From positions 1-23,636 of the forward strand of contig CAYZXL010000071.1 in the NCBI GenBank assembly GCA_964482435.1: DNA of 23,636 bases. The letters are read 5' to 3'. Both the position numbers and the translations under genes were made by a program. Under the pieces are notes generated by a model. It was not told the DNA's origin and made no database searches. It saw only the letters and a list, made by a program, of their open reading frames with translations. This DNA comes from CAYZXL01 sp964482435. Its GTDB lineage: Bacteria; Auribacterota; JABMQX01. Shown here piece after piece: positions 7,378-14,700 of this stretch (positions are counted from its first letter, which is position 1; each line of letters starts with the position of its first letter).

Positions 7378-8604
7378 ATGTATGCTGCCGTGAAGGAGAA
7401 GTCCGACGAAGGCGCAATAAGGCTCGTTGAGAAAATAATCGGAAAGGCTGTTGCCGGCGGCGCGACCGATATTCATCTGAATCCCACGCACTCCGGGCTT
7501 GCGGTTCGTTTCCGGCACGACGGGATACTGAGGGACATCGAATTCCTCGACGCCACCGTGAAGGAGAGCGTGGTCGCCCGGATCAAAGTCCTTTCCAACC
7601 TCATCGTCTATAAGCGGAATGTCCCCCAGGACGGAAGGATAGTCAAGGACGTGGGGCTGACCGCCGACAACATCGAACTGAGGGTGACGACTTTCCCGAC
7701 GATTCACGGCGAGAAGGTTGCTATCAGGATATTCGACTCCAACAGGGTGCTTCTGACCCTCGAGAGCCTCGGTTTTTCGGAGAAGGTGAGCGGCGCACTG
7801 ATTCGCCTTCTCGACAATCCGCAGGGCACCATCTTGCTGACCGGACCGAGCAGCAGCGGAAAGACCACGACGATTTACGCGGCCCTGCGGTGGCTGCGAA
7901 AGAATAAGGGCGAGACGACGAATATCATCACAATAGAAGACCCCGTCGAATTCGATTTGAAAGACGTCAGCCAGACGCAGATCGAGCCAGCGTTGGGATT
8001 GACGTTCGCAGCCGCTCTGCGGTCCATCCTCCGGCAGGACCCGGAAGTGATAATGATTGGCGAAATACGCGACAGGGAAACCGCCCAAATCGCCGTCGAG
8101 GCGGGGCTGACCGGGCACCTCGTCATCAGCACCATTCATTGCGGGACGGCGGCAGGGGTATTCACGCGGCTATTGGAGATGGGAATCGAGCCGTTTCTTG
8201 TAGCTTCTTCCGTAACGGGTGTTCTTTCTCAGAGGCTGGTGCGTGTCGTCTGTCCGGAATGCGGCGAGAATTACGCCCCGCCGGAGCATTTGCTGAAAGA
8301 GTTTCGAGTGAAGCCAACCGACACCGAGGGATTTCGTCGGGGGAAGGGATGCGACCGCTGCAATGGCAGTGGATACTCCGGTCGCACCGCCATTGGCGAA
8401 CTCCTCCTGGCGTCGGAGAGAATCGGAGACATGGTTTTGACAAGGGCACGGACAAGCGACCTCGCCAGGGAAGCTGAAAGGCAGGGAATGGAGACGCTCC
8501 GGAAGGACGGTCTCCGAAAAGCCCGCCAGGGCAAGACAACCCTCGAGGAGCTCTATCGTGTCCTGATGCACAAGGTCGTGGAGACAAAGGATGAGAAGGA
8601 ATAA
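7378..8604 (+). CDS. Secretion/pilus assembly ATPase, GspE/PilB-like, short N-terminus
   Basis: 408 residues. Walker A 'GPSSSGKTTT' (K162), Asp box 'IEDPVEF' (residues 187-193), Walker B 'DPEVIMIGEIRDRET' (E229), His box from H247 to H254, and a zinc-binding pair C292/C295 and C325/C328 ('CPEC...CDRC'). The last is typical of GspE/PilB and absent from retraction PilT. The protein lacks the N1 domain of full-length GspE/PilB (usually 500-570 residues) and starts directly in the N2-like PAS-type region ('ATDIHLNPTHSGLAVRFRHDGIL'). It powers pilin insertion through the platform proteins encoded upstream. The start is awkward: GGAGAGG directly abuts the ATG at 7378 and an in-frame stop at 7369 excludes anything earlier; GTG at 7390 has better spacing. 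Its end overlaps the next gene by 14 bases. Confidence 0.93.
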   Translation: MYAAVKEKSDEGAIRLVEKIIGKAVAGGATDIHLNPTHSGLAVRFRHDGILRDIEFLDATVKESVVARIKVLSNLIVYKRNVPQDGRIVKDVGLTADNIELRVTTFPTIHGEKVAIRIFDSNRVLLTLESLGFSEKVSGALIRLLDNPQGTILLTGPSSSGKTTTIYAALRWLRKNKGETTNIITIEDPVEFDLKDVSQTQIEPALGLTFAAALRSILRQDPEVIMIGEIRDRETAQIAVEAGLTGHLVISTIHCGTAAGVFTRLLEMGIEPFLVASSVTGVLSQRLVRVVCPECGENYAPPEHLLKEFRVKPTDTEGFRRGKGCDRCNGSGYSGRTAIGELLLASERIGDMVLTRARTSDLAREAERQGMETLRKDGLRKARQGKTTLEELYRVLMHKVVETKDEKE

Positions 8605-8977
8605 AGGATACGTCATCATCGAGTTGATTGCGGCGATGTTCGTGCTGTCGGTCGGTTTCGGCATCGTTTGCTCGGTGTTGGTAAGCAGCGCGGCGAAGCT
8701 CCGGGAGTTCGATAATGTCGTTACAGCGAGAATCGTTGCCGCGAACCATCTCGCCCAGTTGAAACATGGGGTTCACGAAGGCACGGCTCTGGCGACCGGG
8801 GAGAGACTAAACGCGGTTTCGCCCATGGCGGAAAGGCTCCGCGGCTTCGACGGCTGGGGCGAGGTGAAAGACGTTCGCGATGGACTTAAGCAAATCGAAG
8901 TCGTCGTCAAATGGAAAGAAAGGGGAGGAGTCAGGACCGTCCGGCTCCGCTCATTAGTGGCGAGGGTAGAATCATGA
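8591..8977 (+). CDS. Minor pseudopilin, GspI/PilV-like
   Basis: 128 residues. A prepilin motif lies at the N-terminus: 'RRNKG' then 'YVIIELIAAMFVLSVGFGIVCSVLV', with Glu at +5 after the predicted cleavage Gly and a 20-residue hydrophobic helix. 'ARIVAANHLAQLKHG' downstream resembles the 'A..A.N.L..L' of GspI. The ATG overlaps the end of the ATPase gene by 14 bases and the stop overlaps the next start in ATGA (8974-8977), so translational coupling is likely. It would be processed by a prepilin peptidase, which is not encoded here. Minor pseudopilins I, J and K form the tip complex of type II secretion pseudopili. Confidence 0.85.
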   Translation: MRRNKGYVIIELIAAMFVLSVGFGIVCSVLVSSAAKLREFDNVVTARIVAANHLAQLKHGVHEGTALATGERLNAVSPMAERLRGFDGWGEVKDVRDGLKQIEVVVKWKERGGVRTVRLRSLVARVES

Positions 8978-9549
8978 AAGGTAGATCGCTTGAGAGCGTC
9001 CTGGGCCGTCGCAAAGGGATGACCCTCATCGAAATGCTGACTTATATGGCAACCTTCGGCCTCGTGTTGTCCATGGTTGGCCCCTTAATGTTCGATTTCG
9101 GAAGGGCGAACAAAAGGCTGACGAGAAGTCTCGAGCACATCACGGAGACCGATTGGCTCAACAGGGTCTTCAGGGCTGATGTGGCGAAGGCGAAGGAGAT
9201 TGTCGCTGCCTACGGCGGGTTTTCGCTCGGCCCCGAGACGTTGATTCTGAAGTCGGTCTCGACGAGGTTCGACACGCCGTCCCCCGAACCCAGAGAAGAG
9301 TGCGTCGTCTATTCGCTCGACCCGAATCGCCCGTCCCGGCTTATCAGGACTGCTTTGTCCCCGGGGTGCGATAGGGCGAGCGCAGTGGTAAGGGTCGTCG
9401 CGAGAGACCTCGAGGGAGTGGAGTTCGTGTACGGCCCGGCGGAGTCCTCGCAAAAGAAAATCGTCGAGCTGCGCCTGACGTTCAAAAAAGGAATTGTCCA
9501 TAAAGTCAAACCAACTTCGTACAGTTTTTTCGCCGTCGTCGGAGAATAG
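8974..9549 (+). CDS. Minor pseudopilin, GspJ-like
   Basis: 191 residues from the ATG at 8974. This start gives a proper leader 'MKGRSLESVLGRRKG' followed by 'MTLIEMLTYMATFGLVLSMVGPLMF', with Glu at +5; a longer in-frame ATG at 8911 lies inside the preceding gene and would bury the signal. The ATGA overlap with the preceding stop supports it. The globular part 'LNRVFRADVAKAKEIVA...LRLTFKKG' fits GspJ-type minor pseudopilins in length and layout. Its stop is one base before the next start. Confidence 0.85.
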   Translation: MKGRSLESVLGRRKGMTLIEMLTYMATFGLVLSMVGPLMFDFGRANKRLTRSLEHITETDWLNRVFRADVAKAKEIVAAYGGFSLGPETLILKSVSTRFDTPSPEPREECVVYSLDPNRPSRLIRTALSPGCDRASAVVRVVARDLEGVEFVYGPAESSQKKIVELRLTFKKGIVHKVKPTSYSFFAVVGE

Positions 9550-9550
9550 C

Positions 9551-9970
9551 ATGAAGAGTCGTGAACAGAGAGGTTTTGTCGTTCTCATAGCGCTCGCTGC
9601 GGTTTCCGTGGTGTCAATCTTTGCGTTTGTCGCAGTGGGTAATATTGCCTCCATGCATGCCCGATTGCGACATTCCGCAAACTGGCAGCGTGCCATGACA
9701 ATTGCGGGTTCAGGGGTCGAATCCGCCATCGCTTCCTTGAGGAAAGACCCGGGCTTTGGGGGAGAAAAGGAGGTCAGTTTCGACGGAGGGACTTTCACGA
9801 CGGAAATAACGAAGCCGGAGCCTGCGGACGACGTTCGGATTATTCGGTCTCGCTCTCTCTTCCGCTCTGGTCGCCAGAGAACGTACCGAAAAGAGCTGCT
9901 GGTTGCTGTCCGCCTGTTGGAGAGCGGCGTTGAGACACTCTGGCGGCGTGAGCGCACGCCCATTGAGTGA
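9551..9970 (+). CDS. GspK/PilX-like pilin lacking Glu5, very short
   Basis: 139 residues from the ATG at 9551, one base after the preceding stop. The leader 'MKSREQRG' is followed by 'FVVLIALAAVSVVSIFAFVAVGNIA'; position +5 after Gly is Ile rather than Glu, as in GspK and many PilX-type proteins. 'AMTIAGSGVESAIASLRKDPGF' matches the 'A..IA.SG...A...L' stretch of the GspK/PilX N-terminus. Canonical GspK is about 300 residues, so the large globular insertion is missing and the C-terminus is basic and unrecognised. The position after I- and J-like genes is the classical K place. It could be a shortened K or a PilX-type minor pilin. The cluster ends here. Confidence 0.75.
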   Translation: MKSREQRGFVVLIALAAVSVVSIFAFVAVGNIASMHARLRHSANWQRAMTIAGSGVESAIASLRKDPGFGGEKEVSFDGGTFTTEITKPEPADDVRIIRSRSLFRSGRQRTYRKELLVAVRLLESGVETLWRRERTPIE

Positions 9971-10334
9971 TTCCATTGGAGGCCGCCGGGGAGGCGATTC
10001 TCGGCGGGGTGGGGGGTGCATTTCGGCGCTGTGAGTCGAGGGGGGACGCTTCATCTTCTTTTGGAAGCCTACGGCCACCTTGCCCCGGCGTTCCCTGCCG
10101 GGCTTCAGCCGGCACCTGCTCACGCACGGGCTTCAGTCCGTGCTGTCTCGCCAGCCGACGTCCTTTCTGCCACAGCAGGCTTCAGCCTGGCTTCTCGATC
10201 AACGGATTTATCCATCGCGCCCCTCCTGCGCGGCTACACACCCCTGGCGCGTGCGGCGGGCAACGCCGAAGGGCAGTGCCGCCAGAACTCTCCGCGCGGA
10301 TGTCTTGCGACCCTTCCCTTCCCGTGGGCGAGGC
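9971..10334. other. Intergenic gap with stem-loops
   Basis: About 360 bases with no credible gene. A GC stem CCGCCG/CGGCGG (9983-9988 and 10002-10007) lies just after the pilin stop but lacks a T-run. The GGCTTCAG hairpin cluster at 10096-10190 occupies the middle. The long open frames here translate the hairpins. Confidence 0.6.
10096..10190. repeat. Cluster of three GGCTTCAG-loop hairpins
   Basis: Three stem-loops share a GGCTTCAG core with different stems: TGCCGG/CCGGCA (10096-10114), GCACGG/CCGTGC (10124-10143) and CAGGC/GCCTG (10176-10189). The loops are conserved while the stems covary, which is what a structured repeat family would show. Confidence 0.7.
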
Positions 10335-10709
10335 CTATTCTCGTACCCCCTTTGCAGAGGAGAATATCCCGCACGTCGCCACGGCAAAGGCCGCAAAGGC
10401 GAGACGAGCTTCCGTCGAGAAACCCAGCCGATAGCTGAACAGGAGCGCTGCCGCAAGCGTTCCCAGTCCGACGATGTAAGCGACCATCGCTCCAATCAAC
10501 GCGAGGACTGTCCCGGTGCGAAGACGCAGCCAGCAACACGCTCTCGCTACAAGAGGCGGCGTCAGGAAAAGAAGGGCAAAGACGAGGATTGTCGGGACAA
10601 AGCTGTAGGCAATCGCCTCGCCAAAGCGTAAGCGCTCGGTCACGTCCAAGGGAAAGAAGCCCGCGAATACGACAAGACCTGCGTGAGATAGCACCCATAG
10701 AGTGAACAC
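10335..10709 (-). CDS. Small integral membrane protein, unknown function
   Basis: 124 residues, GTG start at 10709 with a strong ribosome site AAGGAGGAG five bases upstream (10714-10722 on the plus strand). This is the best translation signal in the gap and the reason I accept the gene. About four hydrophobic segments: 'FTLWVLSHAGLVVFAGFF', 'AIAYSFVPTILVFALLFLTPPLVA', 'TGTVLALIGAMVAYIVGLGTLAAALLFSY' and 'ARLAFAAFAVATCGIFSS'. I do not recognise a family. It is alone on the minus strand between the pilin cluster and the BlaI operon. An overlapping minus-strand frame further upstream (about 10700-10890) also looks coding-like and may be a relic. Confidence 0.6.
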   Translation of the reverse strand: MFTLWVLSHAGLVVFAGFFPLDVTERLRFGEAIAYSFVPTILVFALLFLTPPLVARACCWLRLRTGTVLALIGAMVAYIVGLGTLAAALLFSYRLGFSTEARLAFAAFAVATCGIFSSAKGVRE

Positions 10710-11120
10710 GGAACTCCTCCTTCACTTCGCCTGCAAAATTGCGCGGTCCCGCGAGAACCTTCTCCAGCAGCTCGGTGCCGACCTGTTGACCTTCACCTGC
10801 CCATCCAATGTGACGACCTGCACCCAACGGCAGGTCAAACAGAGGCTCAGTGGGCCACACCGCCCACGTGCTCTTCACGTCATTTGCCGTGGGATGCTCG
10901 CGACATAAATATCGCACATGTTCCCGCCGGATGCAAGGGCCGCGGTCCGGACGGGCGTTGCTGTACAATCGTGGCATCCCCCGCCGCGGGCGGGGCGGGA
11001 CCCGCAGAACTCCATCGGCAAGATGCCCATGCCACGACAGAACCCCTGGCTCCCTCCCGTGCGGACGATGCCCGCACGTCCACCCGAGAGAGACGGATTG
11101 CAAGGAAGGCAAAAAAGGCC
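10710..11120. other. Gap upstream of the BlaI operon
   Basis: About 410 bases. It holds GC-rich repeat debris around 10930-11040, including 'AAGATGCCCATGCCAC' (11021-11036). A minus-strand stretch at about 10700-10890 reads 'VGTELLEKVLAGPRNFAGEVKEEF' and looks like a gene fragment, but it has no start that I can support. Confidence 0.45.
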
Positions 11121-11149
11121 TTGACAAAAGGGGTGAGTTGGTGTATTAG
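11121..11149 (+). promoter_or_regulatory. Sigma-70 promoter of the blaI-M56 operon
   Basis: -35 TTGACA (11121-11126, perfect), 17-base spacer, -10 TATTAG (11144-11149, 4 of 6). Transcription would start near 11156. BlaI-type repressors usually bind over their own promoter; the A/T-containing stretch TTAGTACTAT at 11154-11163, with AGTACT at its core, is a candidate operator half, unproven. Confidence 0.7.
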
Positions 11150-11200
11150 CGCGTTAGTACTATGCGATTCGCTGCGCTCACTTCACGAAAGGGAAGACCA

Positions 11201-11593
11201 ATGGCACGAACAAAGCGAAAGCTCCTGGCAAATCTCGAACTGAAGCTGATGAACATCGTCTGGAGGATGGGGAAGGCCACCGTCAACGACGTGAAGAAGG
11301 CTCTCCCCAGGCGAAGGCCCCTCGCTTATTCGACGGTCCTGACCGTCATGCGGATTTTAGAGAAGAAGGGATTTCTTCGCCACGAAACCGTTGACCGGAC
11401 GTACCTCTATTACCCGATTGTGACGAGGGATGAAGTGGTTCGCTCGACACTGCGAGACCTCACTGACAGGCTTTTCGATGGCTCGGCGGAGCTTCTGATG
11501 GTCAACGTCTTAGAGAAAGGGAAATTCGGTCCGGACGAATTGAGCAGGTTGAAGCAGCTTATCTCGGCGAAGGAAGAAGAGGCGAGGACGTAG
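11201..11593 (+). CDS. blaI: BlaI/MecI-family transcriptional repressor
   Basis: 130 residues from the ATG at 11201. The winged-helix region 'LELKLMNIVWRMGKATVNDVKKAL...LAYSTVLTVMRILEKKGFLRHETVDRTYLYYPIVTRDE' (residues 9-75) matches the BlaI/MecI/CopY fold closely, and the rest is the helical dimerisation part. An in-frame ATG at 11162 would leave almost no leader after the predicted transcription start, whereas 11201 has GAAAGGGA at 6-13 bases and starts right at the domain, so I choose 11201. In known pairs a membrane M56 protease relieves repression by this protein; the next gene encodes such a protease. The symbol is a family label, not a claim of beta-lactam control. Only 111 bases separate the two genes. 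Confidence 0.9.
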   Translation: MARTKRKLLANLELKLMNIVWRMGKATVNDVKKALPRRRPLAYSTVLTVMRILEKKGFLRHETVDRTYLYYPIVTRDEVVRSTLRDLTDRLFDGSAELLMVNVLEKGKFGPDELSRLKQLISAKEEEART

Positions 11594-11664
11594 AGCCGTC
11601 CGCGTCTTTCGTTCGCTCATTCCTTTGCCTAAAAACAGGCAGTCGGTTCTGGTGAGTTGAGCAG

Positions 11665-11683
11665 CGTGAGGAAGTTCCTCACG
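11665..11683 (+). promoter_or_regulatory. Perfect inverted repeat before the M56 gene
   Basis: CGTGAGGA (11665-11672) and TCCTCACG (11676-11683) form an 8-bp stem with a 3-base loop, ending 21 bases before the ATG at 11705 and just ahead of the GGGAGG ribosome site. No T-run follows. It may be a second operator or an RNA hairpin tuning translation of the large protein. Confidence 0.55.
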
Positions 11684-11704
11684 CCAGAGAATAGGGAGGC
11701 AAAA

Positions 11705-14700
11705 ATGGGTGCGTTGGTATCTTTGGGGGAGAAGATTTTTCCGCATCTTCTGGATGCGGCGTGGAAGGCGACGGTTCTGATGGGGGCCGCCATCGGGCTT
11801 CAAATGATTCTTGGCAAGAAGCGCATCGTCGCGAGGTACTGGCTTGGAGTCTATTGCCTCGTCGGAATTGTCGTGATGCCAGCCACTTCGTTCCTGGCGA
11901 GGGGGCATAGGGTGTGCCTTTTCAGGACCGAGGGGCATCACGCGGCTGCTGTCATCTCTTTGGGCGCCTTGGACGCGCCATCGGAGGAATCTCAGCGCGC
12001 ACCGAGTCAGTTCCTGCCGGGGACTGGCGGTCCTGGCCGGCCGGCGATACCGGAACGGACGAACGACACGGTTCCGGTCGTGTCCCCAGTGCGCCCGGCG
12101 GCCGAGGATGCCATCCCGGCAAGAACACTGGGTGCTGCTTCGATTGAGCCTCGTGGCTCACCCGAGGTCTCGGTGGTCGAATCGGCTTCTCCAACCAATT
12201 GTGAAGTGCTGCGAGCGGAGGCAGCTTCGACCACGTCGGCGCCAGTGCTGTGGCGGGGCGTAGTTGGCCTGTCCTGGATGGCGGGATGCGTCGCCCTTCT
12301 CCTTAGGCTGGTCGTCGCGGCGGCCTCGGTTTCGAGGATTCGGCGTGGGTCCTTACCGGTTTCCGACCCGGTGTTGCTTGAGTTATTCGAGCGCACGAAA
12401 GAGGCCGCAGGTATCAAGACGAGGACAAAGATTCGGCTCGGAAAGAGGTTGTCTTCCCCGGTCTTCGTCGGGATTTTCCGGCCGACGATTCTTCTGCCGG
12501 AGTCGCTCGTTCGCGAAATGCCCGTGGAACAACTCCGGCCCATCCTGATTCACGAACTGTCGCACGTTCGATGGAGCGACTACGCCGTCAACATTCTCCA
12601 GCGGATTGCGGAATCGTTTTTCTTTTTCCACCCGTTCCTGTGGCTCATCAGCAGGCAGCTCAGCCGCCTGAGAGAAGAAATCTCCGACAACTGGGTCCTT
12701 GAACGATGCTCCGGGGGAACGCTTTACGCGAGGGCATTGACCGAACTCGCAGAAAGGAGCGTCCGTCCTCGCCGGAGTCGCCTCGCCACACTGGGGCTTT
12801 TCAGTCACGTGAGCCGGTTTGGGAAGCGAATCGAGCATATCCTCGCCTCGGTGGAACGTCCTGCCACGTCCTTTCCGTGGAAGACCGCCCTGGCGTTGCT
12901 GTCGGTCTTTTTGAGCATCGTCGGCTTTTTGTCTTTCGCTTCGTTTTCAGCGCGGGCGGTGGAAGAAGAGGGAAAGACGGCAGAAACAGGCTCAGCCACT
13001 CCAGCGGCGCCGAGGGAGGTCCCCGAAGCGCCCAGCCCTGCGCCCGCTCCGGGTGAGAAAGAGGCAGGCAAACCGGCGCCGACGGCAGAAAGCACCGAGC
13101 ACGACCCGATGTGGAACGAGCCGCTTGCGAGGGAGAAGGTGCCGAGCCAACTGAGAGACAAAACCATCTTGGTGTGTCCTGGTTGCCACAGATACATAAG
13201 ACCGAATTCTCTGATATGTCCCTTCTGCGGAAGAGGTCCCGACCGCAGACTGGCGACCGTGTACTCACCGGACTTTTTCCGGCCATGGAAATGGTGTCTG
13301 CTGGTGAATGGCGATGAGGTCTGGGCGACGGGTTGGGGCGGCGTGAGCGTCTATAGCATCAGGGAGATGAAGGAGATTCGCCGATTCACGAAGCAGGATG
13401 GGCTCCACTCCGAGCTTCTCGGATTTGGAATGTTGACGAAGGATGACCTGGGACGCATCACGGTAAGCGGGGGCATTCCGGAACGGGAACCTTTTGGCGT
13501 GTCGAGGTGGGACGGCGCAAAGTGGACGCCCTACACGATCAACGTCGAACTGATGGAGATGGGACTTGGGACGTATGGATTTGCGTACACGTGGGATTCT
13601 GCATGGCTGGGTGGTCCGGGGGCAGGCCTGATTTCCTTCAACCCGGATTGGAAATTCGGGGACGAAGGCCCGCCCTGGCGGCGGTACTGCTCGGGGAACT
13701 TCGATTTGATACCCAACGACAATGTGACGGACATTATCGTGGATCGCGACGACCCCAGCATCCTCTGGCTTGCCCTTTACGACCGGCCGAAAGGGGGCGA
13801 ACCCCACAGGGCACCGCTTTACGATCCCGAGACCAACCGCGTCACCCGTTATTGGTGGGAGGAACCCAAAGGCATCGGGGGAATATGGCGAAGACCAATT
13901 GAGGGCGTCCCACCCTGGAAAAAAGGGGACGAAATAAAGGACCCCGGCGGGCTTGTGAAGTGGGGATGTCGGTGGGGAAGGGATGTTGGATTCTGGAGAC
14001 CCGGCCCGACCGATTGTCCGACAGGCCGAGCGTTGGCGCTTGCTGAGGACGGGAAAGGCCGCATCTGGCTTGGGGGCGATGAGCCGACAAAAGGAGTCGG
14101 CTGCTTCGATAAGAAGTCGGGGAAATGGACGATTTACAACGAAGCCAACGGGTGTCCGGTCAAAGCCGTCTGGGGGATTGCCGTGGACAGATGGGACAAC
14201 GTCTGGTTCACGCACGGTCGTGACCCCATCTATCGCTTCGATGGAGAGACGTGGGCGGCCTTAGAACCGGAGTTTCCGGGGAAAGGAAAGGCGGGTGTCC
14301 CCGGCGGCCATGCTCTTTCCGTCTTGAGCAGCCGCGACTTCCTCGTCTCAACTGAGCACGGACTTTTGCTCTACAACTGGGCGGCCAAATCGTGGAAGGC
14401 GTTCAAAGACCTTCCTTATCCCGATGAGACTGGCGAACTGCCCGCTCCCAAGGCCGTCGGTCCGGAGGTCATTCCCAGGGAGCGAGCCGAAGCAAGAATG
14501 CCCGTCGTCATCGAGGTCGCGAAAGACGGGAGACTCCTCGTCGGGGGAACGCAGAGGCCTCTACAGGCAATTGATGAGTTAATGCAGAAAGTCGCAGGAC
14601 AGAATCTCGGCGTCCGCATCATAGTCCGGGCGGATGCGGAGGTTGCCTACAGGAGAGTTGCGACGGTTCTCGACGCGTGCGCGAGAGCCAATATCTCCAA

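Noticed and set aside
9085..9963. 292-residue minus-strand frame
   Set aside because: It lies antisense to two pilin genes with clear prepilin signals on the plus strand.
10016..10631. Overlapping plus-strand open frames of 140-183 residues
   Set aside because: They run through the GGCTTCAG hairpins and antisense to the small membrane gene; the peptides are typical of GC-rich noise.
10234..11127. 297-residue minus-strand open frame
   Set aside because: Most of it is repeat sequence and it overlaps the better-supported membrane gene in another frame; only a short middle part (about 10700-10890) looks coding-like, too little to call a gene.
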